From contig JAGLXL010000003.1 in NCBI GenBank assembly GCA_023132895.1, forward strand, positions 153,158 through 217,157: DNA of 64,000 bases, given 5' to 3'. Positions 17,244 to 24,692 of this stretch are shown here, in pieces. Every line of letters starts with the position of its first letter. Position 1 is the stretch's first letter. This DNA is from Nanobdellota archaeon (GTDB lineage: Archaea > Nanobdellota > Nanobdellia > Woesearchaeales > JAGLXL01). The notes beneath the pieces are model-generated. The model did not search any database. It had not been told where the DNA came from and saw only the letters and a program-made list of their open reading frames with translations. The translations under genes were made by a program, and so were the position numbers.

Positions 17244-17864
17244 CTAATTCAAGTCGTCAATATGAAGAAGTTCTATTCTTGGGCAGGCAGTGTTGACCCA
17301 AGCATCTATGAATGGAAAGTTTTCCAATTCATTGAGGTCAATGTTGTCGGCAATGAACAAAAAGACTTCTTTACTGTGGAGCCGGTCTTTTAATTCAAGG
17401 GCTTTGCTTAAAGCGTATTGTCCTGGTTTGGTTGAGACAATAATTCCAATTTTATCTGCTGAGAGGAATTTACTTAACTGGACTTTCTTTTTGATCCTGT
17501 ATTCATTGATGTCTTTGGCTGAAAGTTTGTTGTATTTTTCTGACAAAGGATTGTAGATGTAAACTGGTTTTTGGTTTATGAGGAGGGCTTTGGGATGGAA
17601 AAGGCCATCGCCGATGTACAAGAAAGCGTCAATGTCTTTTTGTATTTTGAAACTGTCGCAGCCTAATATTTGTCCGGGGTGGAGCCCGTGTTTTGATGTG
17701 AAGAGATATATTTCCTTTGGTTTTAATTGAGACTGTATTTTTGGGAGCTGATCAATATACTGGACTGTGGTAGCGAGCATGATTTTGTCTGGCAGTTCTT
17801 CTATCAATGATTTGGGGAGTTTGATTTCTCCCTGGTAGTGGGCTTCAATATTAAGGACTTCCAT
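17244..17864 (-). CDS. Truncated Dph2-like protein (diphthamide synthesis family)
   Basis: 206 residues from ATG 17864; the frame continues to a TTG at 17876. It matches domains 2 and 3 of Dph1/Dph2: KIMLATTVQYIDQLPKI, GQILGCDSF (C69), DAFLYIGDGLFHPKALL and WVNTACPRIELL (C194). Archaeal Dph2 is about 330-340 residues with three cluster-binding Cys, one per domain. Here domain 1 and its Cys are absent. Dph2 transfers 3-amino-3-carboxypropyl from SAM to elongation factor 2. Whether a two-domain form binds an Fe-S cluster is unclear. The flanking DNA shows no remnant of domain 1. Confidence 0.8.
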   Translation of the reverse strand: MEVLNIEAHYQGEIKLPKSLIEELPDKIMLATTVQYIDQLPKIQSQLKPKEIYLFTSKHGLHPGQILGCDSFKIQKDIDAFLYIGDGLFHPKALLINQKPVYIYNPLSEKYNKLSAKDINEYRIKKKVQLSKFLSADKIGIIVSTKPGQYALSKALELKDRLHSKEVFLFIADNIDLNELENFPFIDAWVNTACPRIELLHIDDLN

Positions 17865-17938
17865 AAAGAAAAACAAGTTTGATGGATTTATAAATTTTTA
17901 GGTAAACTATTTAAGTTTAAACAAAAAATTTAGTGTTG

Positions 17939-18451
17939 ATGATGACAGAACTAGGAAAAGCCCTAATAGAAACTTTTGACAGACGGGGAATAATGTACTT
18001 AAAACAAGCACGAGAAGAACTTCAGAGGTTGGGATTAAAAGACCTTCAAGAATGTGGAATTAGTCTGGATGATGAAAATCTAGACCGTGTTTTCATAGAA
18101 AGGTGTGAGGACTTAACATCAGAGGCAGAATTAGTTTATTTTGAACACAAACACAAAAGAAAAGGTCTGCCGGATATAAAAATAGTAACAGAGCCGGTCA
18201 ATGGCAATTTAATTATTTATACTTTAAATAAATGTGGCGAGGTTCAGCAAGAACTTATTACCGTAGCTAAACAACAAAGACCAAGATATAGGGAATGGGC
18301 TGGGTTTTGTGTAATAGACAAAAATTTATCTTATACTTTCCAAGGTGACCCAGAAGTAAGAGGGCATATTGAAGGATTTGAGAACCATTCGCCGGCAGAT
18401 ATTGAAAAAATAATTGAAAAAACATTAGAACTAGCTGGATTCAAGTTTTAA
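17939..18451 (+). CDS. Hypothetical protein, 170 residues
   Basis: ATG 17939 is chosen because a TATA-like ATTTAAGT (17909-17916) lies 26 nt upstream; GTG 17933 and TTG 17936 are also in frame. The protein is soluble and mixed alpha/beta, with an N-terminal helical part (TELGKALIETFDRRGIMYL) and a possible beta-rich centre (VNGNLIIYTLNKCGEVQQEL). No family was recognised. It is divergent from the Dph2-like gene across a 74-nt gap and ends 4 nt into the convergent membrane-protein gene. Confidence 0.65.
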   Translation: MMTELGKALIETFDRRGIMYLKQAREELQRLGLKDLQECGISLDDENLDRVFIERCEDLTSEAELVYFEHKHKRKGLPDIKIVTEPVNGNLIIYTLNKCGEVQQELITVAKQQRPRYREWAGFCVIDKNLSYTFQGDPEVRGHIEGFENHSPADIEKIIEKTLELAGFKF

Positions 18452-18897
18452 ACCACCCAGCCATTAATCAAATTGCCAAAAAAGATAATGAGGCCGAGAT
18501 ACCAGATCTTGGCAATAGTTGAATAAAGCAGGAATTTCCAGAAATCCATTTTCAATAATCCAGCAGCAATGATTAAAGGATCTCCGACAATCGGCAGCCA
18601 GGATAAAAGGGCTAGGCCAAGCGGACCCCATTTGTCGATTCTTTTTTCAGCATTTTTTAATTTTTTATTTTCAGGCAGGAATCTTCTGATGCCTTTGGCG
18701 CCAATGTAATAATTAGTAATGCTGCCAAAAGTAGCTGCGACTAAGCTGACAAAGAAAACAATCCAAGGATTGAAAAAATTAACTGCAGCCACAACAGGCA
18801 GAGCAGTTAAAGAAGGGAGAATTGAATAGGAGAGGAAAACATTGATGAAGAGTCCTAATAACCCGTAGGTTATGATGATATCATTTATCCATGTCAT
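18448..18897 (-). CDS. VTT/DedA-like small membrane protein (YqaA family)
   Basis: 149 residues with four to five hydrophobic segments. Typical VTT-fold features are LVAATFGSITNYYIGAKGIR (the Gly-rich re-entrant region) and WLPIVGDPLIIAAGLLKM, where a conserved Asp-Pro follows an aromatic/Gly turn. Family members are integral membrane lipid scramblase/transport-like proteins of uncertain substrate. It lies directly downstream of, and overlaps, a CxxC mini-protein gene. Confidence 0.8.
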   Translation of the reverse strand: MTWINDIIITYGLLGLFINVFLSYSILPSLTALPVVAAVNFFNPWIVFFVSLVAATFGSITNYYIGAKGIRRFLPENKKLKNAEKRIDKWGPLGLALLSWLPIVGDPLIIAAGLLKMDFWKFLLYSTIAKIWYLGLIIFFGNLINGWVV

Positions 18898-19009
18898 TTT
18901 CTTGGATGATTAACGGGCCAAAATAGCCGCATTTGAGGCACCGGTACTTGCCGGTCTGTCCGCCAGTGTCTAAAATCACTTTTTCTGAGCCGCATTGGGG
19001 ACATCTCAT
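18881..19009 (-). CDS. Zinc-ribbon mini-protein, 42 residues
   Basis: ATG 19009 opens MRCPQCGSEKVILDTGGQTG, then KYRCLKCGYFGPLIIQEND and MDK before TGA. Two CxxC knuckles (C3/C6 and C24/C27) spaced for one zinc make a rubredoxin-like ribbon. It overlaps the start of the VTT membrane protein by 17 nt in another frame, so the two form a coupled pair. It is of the type found widely as tiny archaeal zinc proteins; the function is unknown. Confidence 0.75.
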   Translation of the reverse strand: MRCPQCGSEKVILDTGGQTGKYRCLKCGYFGPLIIQENDMDK

Positions 19010-19110
19010 CTACTTATAAAGTAAAGGAAGGGTTTTTATTAATGTTTTCATTATTTACCTGAAATGATACAGGCAACATTTAAAAAAGGCAAAGACAATT
19101 TGAGTTAAAA

Positions 19111-19485
19111 ATGCCAATGGAATTGTCTGAGGAGCTGAATTTCATCATAGAAAAATCTCCAGTTGTTCGGGTAATGCTTCGAGAATGGCGCGCAGCTAAA
19201 AACATATATGAAAATAAAAAAGAATGGAGTGAATGGTCTCATTATTGTTTTCTTGAAGATTATTTGGAGAGAAGGATTGAATCTGAAGAAGAATGGCGTA
19301 ATGATGAAGAAGCAGTTAGATTAATGAAGGCTACTCTTAAAAAGGTAAGGGAAGATTTGGATGGGAAGGAAAAACAATTCAAAGAAAATTATGACTGTTA
19401 TCGCAGTTATGAAAAAAAACTTACAAAAAGGATTGAACAGACAAGGGAATTGATTGAGAAAGATCAATTATCCGGAGTGAAATAA
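19111..19485 (+). CDS. Highly charged coiled-coil protein
   Basis: 124 residues, strongly acidic and basic, with heptad-like helices in the second half (LMKATLKKVREDLDGKEKQF, then KKLTKRIEQTRELIEK). No family was recognised. A Shine-Dalgarno site for the next gene (GGAGTGA) is embedded in its 3' end, so it is co-transcribed with the small membrane protein downstream (2-nt gap). It may interact with that membrane partner; this is inferred from context only. Confidence 0.65.
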   Translation: MPMELSEELNFIIEKSPVVRVMLREWRAAKNIYENKKEWSEWSHYCFLEDYLERRIESEEEWRNDEEAVRLMKATLKKVREDLDGKEKQFKENYDCYRSYEKKLTKRIEQTRELIEKDQLSGVK

Positions 19486-19487
19486 AA

Positions 19488-19694
19488 ATGGCATTTGAAA
19501 ATGTAATTATTGCTTTGATACCTTTGTTTATTATTTTGGCTGTGTTTGAAGCAATCATGAAAGGTATTGCAATGTGGAAATGCGGCAGGCAGAATCAGAT
19601 AGTATGGTATATTGTGATTTTTATCTTTAACACAGCTGGTATCTTACCATTGATTTATCTGTTGTTCTTCCAGAGTAAAAAGAAAAAACATTAA
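19488..19694 (+). CDS. DUF5652/PLDc_N-like small membrane protein
   Basis: 68 residues with two transmembrane segments. The pattern ALIPLFIILAVFEAIMKGIA, then MWKCGRQNQ, then WYIVIFIFNTAGILPLIYLL and FFQSKKKKH matches the small PLDc_N/DUF5652 domain (WKxGRxxQ ... W....N..GILPI.YL). The C-terminus is Lys-rich and likely cytosolic. The role is unknown. It follows the coiled-coil gene in an operon. Confidence 0.75.
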   Translation: MAFENVIIALIPLFIILAVFEAIMKGIAMWKCGRQNQIVWYIVIFIFNTAGILPLIYLLFFQSKKKKH

Positions 19695-19731
19695 CAAAGT
19701 TTAAAAATAGGCTTTTTTTACTTCTTTTTCT

Positions 19732-20322
19732 ATGGATTCAGAAGTATTGTATTTTCGGAGGATTTGTTCTGGTTTAAGGAAGAGGCAGCCATTTCGCGGT
19801 GCTTATGATATAGTCAGGCGTGACGCTATTGGCCTTAAACTTAAGAATGATAGATATAGACTGACAGTAGCAGTCCGTTATAGAGGAACGAGGCCAAAAA
19901 GTGTTAAATCCAAATACAGGGCTAATCCCAAGTTATTGACTCCCCGTAAAAGCTTGAGTACTATGATTGGCATGAAACTTCCTTCCTTGAGTCCAAAACA
20001 TTTGATTAAGCAGAAAAAGGAAACTAAATATGTTCTGCCTCCTGATTATGCTGCTCCGAAAGTTAGTAAAGTGGGGAAAGATTATTTTAGTTCTGAACTT
20101 GAGGGCAGAGTTGGGTATAAGCCTAATGTTGGTTATGCCAGGCCAAAAGAAAAGTTGGTTGTTGCTGCGAAAAAAGAAGAAAAAGGCGTGAAGCCGGCTT
20201 CTGTTGATGAAGCTGTTGATAAAGCAGAAGAAAAGCAAATTAGTGAGAAGGGTTTTCAGGAAATGGTTGAACTGTCACTTTTGGTTTTTGCTTTGAGCAA
20301 AGAAAAAGTTGAAATACAATAA
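19732..20322 (+). CDS. Hypothetical basic protein, 196 residues
   Basis: Leaderless from ATG 19732, with a TTTAAAAA box about 27 nt upstream. The N-terminal half is Arg/Lys-rich (YRLTVAVRYRGTRPKSVKSK), the centre is low-complexity basic, and the C-terminal 60 residues are helical and charged, ending LVFALSKEKVEIQ. No family was recognised; an RNA- or DNA-binding role would fit the charge. Its last codons contain a 19-bp sequence that is repeated at 21226-21244, just beyond the transporter gene. Confidence 0.6.
   Translation: MDSEVLYFRRICSGLRKRQPFRGAYDIVRRDAIGLKLKNDRYRLTVAVRYRGTRPKSVKSKYRANPKLLTPRKSLSTMIGMKLPSLSPKHLIKQKKETKYVLPPDYAAPKVSKVGKDYFSSELEGRVGYKPNVGYARPKEKLVVAAKKEEKGVKPASVDEAVDKAEEKQISEKGFQEMVELSLLVFALSKEKVEIQ
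20292..20310 (+). repeat. Direct repeat, left copy, flanking the DMT transporter
   Basis: TTTGAGCAAAGAAAAAGTT occurs here inside the 3' end of the 19732 gene and again at 21226-21244 in the same orientation. The two copies bracket the transporter gene. Both encode LSKEKV followed within a few codons by a stop. Confidence 0.7.
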
Positions 20323-20337
20323 TTCATTCTTTATTGA

Positions 20338-21186
20338 TTAAATAGAAACCAAAATCAAACCAGCTATGACAGCGATGATGGCTATTTTCTGCCTTAGAGA
20401 AAGTTTTTCTTTTAAGACTACTATGCCCAAGGTTACGCTGACTATTGGAGTTGCTGAGATGACTATGGAAGCGATTGAAACAGGAGAATATTTCAGAGCA
20501 AAATTAAAAGCTGAAAAACCAACTCCATCAAATATTGCCAGAAGAACTATGTAAAACAAAATATTATATTTTATTTTGAAAGGATTAACCTTCTCTCTGA
20601 TTAATATTGGAATGGAAAAAAACGAAGTGATTAATTTAACAGAAGAAGCTACAATTAAAGCACCAAAAATAAGATTAGGTTCTTTGAGGAGAAAAAAGAA
20701 TAGTCCCCAAAAGACCATTGATATAACCGCATAGATCAAGGAGCTGTCAAATCTGATCTTTCCAGTTTTTTTCAATAAGACAACAAAAACACCCCCGATA
20801 ATAAGAATAACTGCGAGCCACTGCAGGCTGCTGATAGCTTCTTTATAGAAAATCAGCCCCAAGGCAATCGTGATCAAGGCCCAGGAGTTGACAATGGGTG
20901 AGGTCAGGGCAACTCCTTTTTCCTTCATGGATTTATAAAAAGTATAGACCCCACCTAGATTGACCAATCCTAAAATAAACAAGTAATAAATTCCCTTGGA
21001 AGCAAGGATCCTGAAGTCAACAAAAAAAACAGCAACCAGTAAAATTAACAAACCGCCCATTAATTGACCCAGAAATAAGACTTTCCATTTAGACTCCTTA
21101 TCCAAGGACAGTTTAGTAACTAGGTCAGAAAAACCCCAGGTTATCATGGCAACAAATGCCAGCATTATTCCAATCCAAACAGCCAT
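20338..21186 (-). CDS. EamA/DMT-superfamily transporter
   Basis: 282 residues from ATG 21186, with a TATA box (TTTTTAAAC, minus strand, about 21208-21216) 26 nt upstream; the frame extends to TTG 21234. About ten hydrophobic segments in two EamA repeats: first WIGIMLAFVAMITWGFSDL... LGQLMGGLLILL, second ISMVFWGLFFFLLKEPN ... VISATPIVSVTLGIVVLKE. Both repeats show the Pro/Glu end motif typical of EamA domains. It exports or imports a small metabolite; the substrate is unknown. The gene is bracketed by 19-bp direct repeats and may have been inserted after the 19732 gene. Confidence 0.85.
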   Translation of the reverse strand: MAVWIGIMLAFVAMITWGFSDLVTKLSLDKESKWKVLFLGQLMGGLLILLVAVFFVDFRILASKGIYYLFILGLVNLGGVYTFYKSMKEKGVALTSPIVNSWALITIALGLIFYKEAISSLQWLAVILIIGGVFVVLLKKTGKIRFDSSLIYAVISMVFWGLFFFLLKEPNLIFGALIVASSVKLITSFFSIPILIREKVNPFKIKYNILFYIVLLAIFDGVGFSAFNFALKYSPVSIASIVISATPIVSVTLGIVVLKEKLSLRQKIAIIAVIAGLILVSI

Positions 21187-21225
21187 AAGGGCAGGGTATT
21201 GCAGGGGTTTAAAAATGTTTTTTGT

Positions 21226-21244
21226 TTTGAGCAAAGAAAAAGTT
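21226..21244 (+). repeat. Direct repeat, right copy, flanking the DMT transporter
   Basis: This is the second exact copy of the 19-bp sequence at 20292-20310. It reads in frame as LSKEKVKES then stop, similar to the C-terminus LSKEKVEIQ of the upstream gene, and so looks like a duplicated gene end. Confidence 0.7.
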
Positions 21245-21257
21245 AAGGAAAGTTAAA

Positions 21258-21383
21258 CTATTTCAAGAAAGGTATTTTTTCTACAAGAGCTTCTGGGAGA
21301 TAGCCTTGAGTATAAGCAAAATAAAGACCAAGAATAATCACAACTATGGCAATTATGATAATAACAACGTGGTGTTTTCCCAT
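21258..21383 (-). CDS. Single-pass membrane mini-protein, 41 residues
   Basis: ATG 21383 opens MGKHHVVIIIIAIVVIILGL, then YFAYTQGYLPEALVEKIPFL and K. It has one strongly hydrophobic helix and a short tail. A TATA-like CTTTAAATATT (21407-21416) lies about 28 nt upstream on this strand. No family was recognised; such mini-proteins are common in these archaea. Confidence 0.6.
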   Translation of the reverse strand: MGKHHVVIIIIAIVVIILGLYFAYTQGYLPEALVEKIPFLK

Positions 21384-21438
21384 TTTAATTAAAGTAGTCT
21401 AAATCGCTTTAAATATTTTTGGTTAGTTTTCCGGTATT

Positions 21439-21557
21439 GTTGAAAATGTCTCGTTCGCCACGCACGAATCATAAGCTAAAGCTAGGATCGTGCTGCAGTT
21501 GTGCGGTCTGACGAAGTTAGTGAACGCTCACTGGCCAAAATTGGCGACATTTTCAAC
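21439..21557 (+). ncRNA. Multi-stem structured RNA candidate, copy 1
   Basis: Closing stem P1: GTTGAAAATGTC (21439-21450) pairs perfectly with GACATTTTCAAC (21546-21557). Inside are P2 GCACGA/TCGTGC (21462-21467, 21488-21493), a hairpin AGTGA/TCACT (21519-21532) and GCCA/TGGC. Blocks shared with copy 2 (25398-25559) are TCGTTYGCYAYGC right after P1, GTCTGACGARGT, GCTCACTGGCC, and TTGGCG before the 3' arm. P1 and P2 differ between copies with both arms changed. A TATA-like box (21407-21416) lies about 27 nt upstream of the 5' end, although it may serve the minus-strand mini-protein. The downstream nuclease gene has its own TATA, so this need not be its leader. Strand is tentative. Confidence 0.65.
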
Positions 21558-21578
21558 ATAGCCAATGGTTTTCCAACA

Positions 21579-21589
21579 CTTTTTTAAAC
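21579..21589 (+). promoter_or_regulatory. TATA box of the beta-CASP nuclease gene
   Basis: CTTTTTTAAAC is centred 27 nt before ATG 21611, predicting a leaderless mRNA that excludes the structured element just upstream. Confidence 0.55.
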
Positions 21590-21610
21590 TCAGTTTGTTT
21601 TCTAAGTTAA

Positions 21611-22993
21611 ATGAAATTAACCTTTTGCGGTGCAGCACGTATTGTGACTGGTTCTAATTATTTGATTGAGGTTTCTGGCGGCAAGTATCTGGTAGACTGC
21701 GGTATGTTTCAAGGCACTAAAGACATTACACGTCTGAATTACAAACCTTTTTTATTTGACCCAAAGAAAATTAAATTCTTGTTTTTGACTCACGCCCATA
21801 TTGACCATTCTGGTTTGATTCCTAAGTTATTTCGTCTTGGTTTTAAAGGCAAGATCCTGGCAACTGCAGCAACTGTTGATTTATGTAGAATCATGCTGGA
21901 TGATTCTGCTTATCTCCAGGAAAAAGATACTGAACGGGAAAATCGCAAGAGGGCCAGGAAGGGGTTGAAGCCTAGGGAGACTTTGTATACAAAAAAGGAT
22001 GCCCAGGCCTGTATGTCATTGTTCAAGAAAATTGAATATAATAAGTTATATACTATTGATAAGAATATCAAGATCCGTTATCGTGATGCCGGCCATATCA
22101 TTGGCTCTGGTATTATTGAAGTTTTTGTTAATGATGGCGGAGAGGAGAAGAAAATTGTTTTTTCCGGTGATTTAGGGCAGTGGGGTGTGCCAATCATTAA
22201 AAATCCAACACTGGTTGATGATGCTGATTATGTTTTAGTTGAATCAACTTATGGAGACAGGCTGCATGAAGAGATTGGCCTGCGGGATGATTTGTTATTA
22301 AAACATGCTACTAAGACTTTTAAGCGAGGGGGCAGATTGATGATTCCTTCGTTTGCAATTGAAAGGACGCAGGAGATTCTTTATTCCTTTAACAAGATGG
22401 TTAAATCAGGGAAGTTTCCTGATGAAAAGATATTTTTAGACAGTCCTTTGGCTATCAAAGCAACTGAAGTTTTTAAGAAGCATCGTGAGTGTTGTTTTGA
22501 TGTTGAGGCTTTGACTAAATATAAAAATCCATTTAGTTTTCCTAATCTAGTTTATTCTTTGAAGAGTTCTGATTCGATTCGGTTGAATACATTTAAGGAA
22601 CCTTGTGTTATAATTGCCGGCTCGGGAATGGTGACTGGAGGGAGGATTCGACATCATATCAAGCATCATGCTGGCGATCCAAAGAATGAAATACTTTTTG
22701 TCGGTTATCAGGCCAAGGGAACAACTGGAAGATATATCTTAGAAGGTGCGCGTAAGATTAGAATGATGGGGCAGGAAGTAATGATTCGTGCTCGAGTGGA
22801 TAAAATCAATAGTTTTTCTGCGCATGCTGATTATAAAGAGATTGTCCGCTGGATGAATGGTTTTAAGAAAAAGCCGGCTAAGGTTTTTGTGGTTCATGGC
22901 GAGGAGAAAAGTTCTAGAGCTTTGAAATTGAAGTTAGATAAGGTTGGATTTAAATGTTATATTCCTAAGTTAGGTGAGAAAGTAGAGATTTAG
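21611..22993 (+). CDS. Metallo-beta-lactamase/beta-CASP ribonuclease
   Basis: 460 residues. MBL motifs: the Zn ligands THAHIDHSG (motif 2, about residues 60-68), the His in YRDAGHIIGSG (motif 3), FSGDLGQ (motif 4). Beta-CASP motifs: VESTYGDR, IPSFAIERTQEIL, IIAGSGMVTGGRI, and the C-terminal FSAHADYKEI and VFVVHGEE. It belongs to the CPSF73/aCPSF/RNase J-like group. It lacks the N-terminal KH domains of archaeal aCPSF1, so it resembles aCPSF2. It likely processes or degrades RNA with two zinc ions. It is leaderless and convergent with the following gene. Confidence 0.9.
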   Translation: MKLTFCGAARIVTGSNYLIEVSGGKYLVDCGMFQGTKDITRLNYKPFLFDPKKIKFLFLTHAHIDHSGLIPKLFRLGFKGKILATAATVDLCRIMLDDSAYLQEKDTERENRKRARKGLKPRETLYTKKDAQACMSLFKKIEYNKLYTIDKNIKIRYRDAGHIIGSGIIEVFVNDGGEEKKIVFSGDLGQWGVPIIKNPTLVDDADYVLVESTYGDRLHEEIGLRDDLLLKHATKTFKRGGRLMIPSFAIERTQEILYSFNKMVKSGKFPDEKIFLDSPLAIKATEVFKKHRECCFDVEALTKYKNPFSFPNLVYSLKSSDSIRLNTFKEPCVIIAGSGMVTGGRIRHHIKHHAGDPKNEILFVGYQAKGTTGRYILEGARKIRMMGQEVMIRARVDKINSFSAHADYKEIVRWMNGFKKKPAKVFVVHGEEKSSRALKLKLDKVGFKCYIPKLGEKVEI

Positions 22994-23352
22994 ATATCTA
23001 AGGTTCTGTCTAAGTAGTCTTTTTTAGCGGCATCATCTAATTGTTTTAATCTGTGGCCGTTGTATCTTTTTAGTTCATAAAGAGTTCCTTCTTCATCCAA
23101 TAAAAGATAATCTGTAGTTTCATTAATGCGGGCTGAATTTGCTAAAAGAAAATGATTAATGGGTTCTAAAATCTCTCCTCCAGCAGAAATAAGAGCTCGA
23201 CGGATAATTTTGATGATTTTTTTACCATTAACAGCGAGAAGTGGTGTTTCATTGGGAGTTACTTTTGAACTGGTGGTTTTAGCAGAACCTAAAACATCAA
23301 TTTCTTTGATTCCTCGACAGGTTCTGATGATATCTTCCAGGAAAGTTGTCAT
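22990..23352 (-). CDS. Hypothetical protein, 120 residues
   Basis: Soluble; the N-terminus TTFLEDIIRTCRGIKEIDVL is followed by a middle helix and the acidic/aromatic LLLDEEGTLYELKRYNGHRL. No family was recognised. It ends 4 nt inside the nuclease gene on the other strand. Its start region is divergent from the four-gene cassette at 23450. Confidence 0.6.
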   Translation of the reverse strand: MTTFLEDIIRTCRGIKEIDVLGSAKTTSSKVTPNETPLLAVNGKKIIKIIRRALISAGGEILEPINHFLLANSARINETTDYLLLDEEGTLYELKRYNGHRLKQLDDAAKKDYLDRTLDI

Positions 23353-23449
23353 TTTAAACTTAAATTGATGAGGCTTTATATAAATGTTACTATTATTGGG
23401 TGGTTAAAGTAGAAAGATTTAAATATAAAATATGGATTTTAAGTTAAAT

Positions 23450-23959
23450 ATGGAAGCAAATATTGTTAACAGGAAGACAGAACCAATTGTAAAGTATGAT
23501 CTAACTTATGGTATGGGCCAAGAATGTGATTTAGGTTTGTTTTTGCAGATGGTCACTTATGTCAATGCTGGTTTTCAGGATGAAAGAATCAACCATGATA
23601 TTCTGACTGGCTGCACTAAAGCTATGAATAAGTCAATTAAGGAGAAGATTGACGGGTGTAAATCACAAGTCAAGCCAGTAGCTTTTACTTTAGTCAGGCG
23701 CGGCCATGGAAATCTGGGTTTGTACGGCAATGTTGAAGAAGATGGAAAATTAGAATTAAAATTATGGGACAGAGGAGTTTCATTGGGGCATGAAGCAGAG
23801 AAATGGATTTTGAAATATGGCAGAGATGAGGAGAGTCAAAAAGAATTAAAAGAAAAATTAGGGGAAGAATTTGGCGAAGATTTAAATAAAGATTATAATT
23901 ATTTTCAGAAGGGGTTGATGGAGTTCTTTTTGAAGAATTTGCATTTGTTGAAAAAATGA
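23450..23959 (+). CDS. Hypothetical protein, first gene of a four-gene cassette
   Basis: 169 residues from ATG 23450, chosen because TTTAAATATA (23418-23427) lies 28 nt upstream; ATG 23432 would lie only about 5 nt after the box. Alpha/beta protein with IVKYDLTYGMGQECDLGLFL and a Lys/Glu-rich C-terminus. No family was recognised. Its stop overlaps the next start (ATGA), and the following two genes are also overlapped, so all four should be made together. Confidence 0.6.
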   Translation: MEANIVNRKTEPIVKYDLTYGMGQECDLGLFLQMVTYVNAGFQDERINHDILTGCTKAMNKSIKEKIDGCKSQVKPVAFTLVRRGHGNLGLYGNVEEDGKLELKLWDRGVSLGHEAEKWILKYGRDEESQKELKEKLGEEFGEDLNKDYNYFQKGLMEFFLKNLHLLKK

Positions 23960-24270
23960 TGATGTTCTATAGGACCAATGCAGAAGGTCTAGTCAAAGCA
24001 GTTGAGAGTGAGAAAATTAATAGCTGGTTTTTGATGGATGATAAAGAGATGGCTTGGGGAGATTTTGTTCCTCATTTTAGAAAAGATAAAATAATGATGG
24101 TTTTTGATGTTCCTAGTGAAGTAGATGGGAGAAATTTAGAAGGTGAAGTAAGTTTAGAACATTTATCTCATATTCAAGCCCAGCACGGAGTTTTGGGTCA
24201 TGTTTATAGGGTATTGAGAATGACTCATGAAGGAAAATACAGTAAAGTTCATACGGATTTGGTAAAATGA
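23956..24270 (+). CDS. Hypothetical protein, tandem paralogue A
   Basis: 104 residues. The C-terminal half (LEG...HIQAQHGVLGHVYRVL ... THEGKYSKV) clearly resembles that of the next gene (LEG...AVEAQRGVVDFVRDLL ... AHDGKYKKV), showing a tandem duplication. The shared pattern also includes MVxxFDVP/MVVMWLDVP. It lacks the extended N-terminus of its partner. No characterised family was recognised. Overlaps on both sides (ATGA) imply coupled translation. Confidence 0.62.
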   Translation: MMMFYRTNAEGLVKAVESEKINSWFLMDDKEMAWGDFVPHFRKDKIMMVFDVPSEVDGRNLEGEVSLEHLSHIQAQHGVLGHVYRVLRMTHEGKYSKVHTDLVK

Positions 24271-24692
24271 CAATGTTATATCACTTTACGGATTTTAAAG
24301 ATTTTGAAAAATATGTAGGAATTGAAAAGGTTGCTTCTGTTCTTTACAAAGGTTTTTTGAAGAAATTCCCTGATGTAAGTGAGTGGGAAATAGAAAGAAA
24401 GATGGATGCATTTGACATGCGATCTGAACTTAAATTTTACACTTCAAGAGATATTTTTAATCTGGATATAACTCATTTGAAAAAGCAGGGTGATATGGTG
24501 GTGATGTGGCTGGATGTTCCAAATGCTCCAGATGCTTCTGAAAGACCTTATGCAAGTTACCATAACATTGATTTAGAAGGTCAGTTGGCAGCAGTTGAAG
24601 CGCAGCGAGGAGTGGTTGATTTTGTTCGTGATCTGCTTAAGACTGCTCATGACGGAAAATATAAAAAGGTTCCAGTTTATTTAAGAAAGTAA
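24267..24692 (+). CDS. Hypothetical protein, tandem paralogue B
   Basis: 141 residues. It opens MTMLYHFTDFKDFEKYVGIE, an opening reminiscent of ADP-ribosyltransferase-like folds that begin with YH.T, but no catalytic set could be confirmed. The C-terminal half matches the previous gene. It overlaps its neighbours by 4 nt and 1 nt. Function unknown. Confidence 0.62.
   Translation: MTMLYHFTDFKDFEKYVGIEKVASVLYKGFLKKFPDVSEWEIERKMDAFDMRSELKFYTSRDIFNLDITHLKKQGDMVVMWLDVPNAPDASERPYASYHNIDLEGQLAAVEAQRGVVDFVRDLLKTAHDGKYKKVPVYLRK

Noticed and set aside
21506..21557. CTGACGA in the structured element resembles the hammerhead ribozyme core CUGANGA
   Set aside because: The required GAAA strand and cleavage-site order relative to the stems do not fit in either copy; the match is probably chance.
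24267..24692. DarT-type ADP-ribosyltransferase for the YHFTDF protein
   Set aside because: Only the opening residues are similar; catalytic residues could not be identified and the partner genes are not macrodomain proteins.
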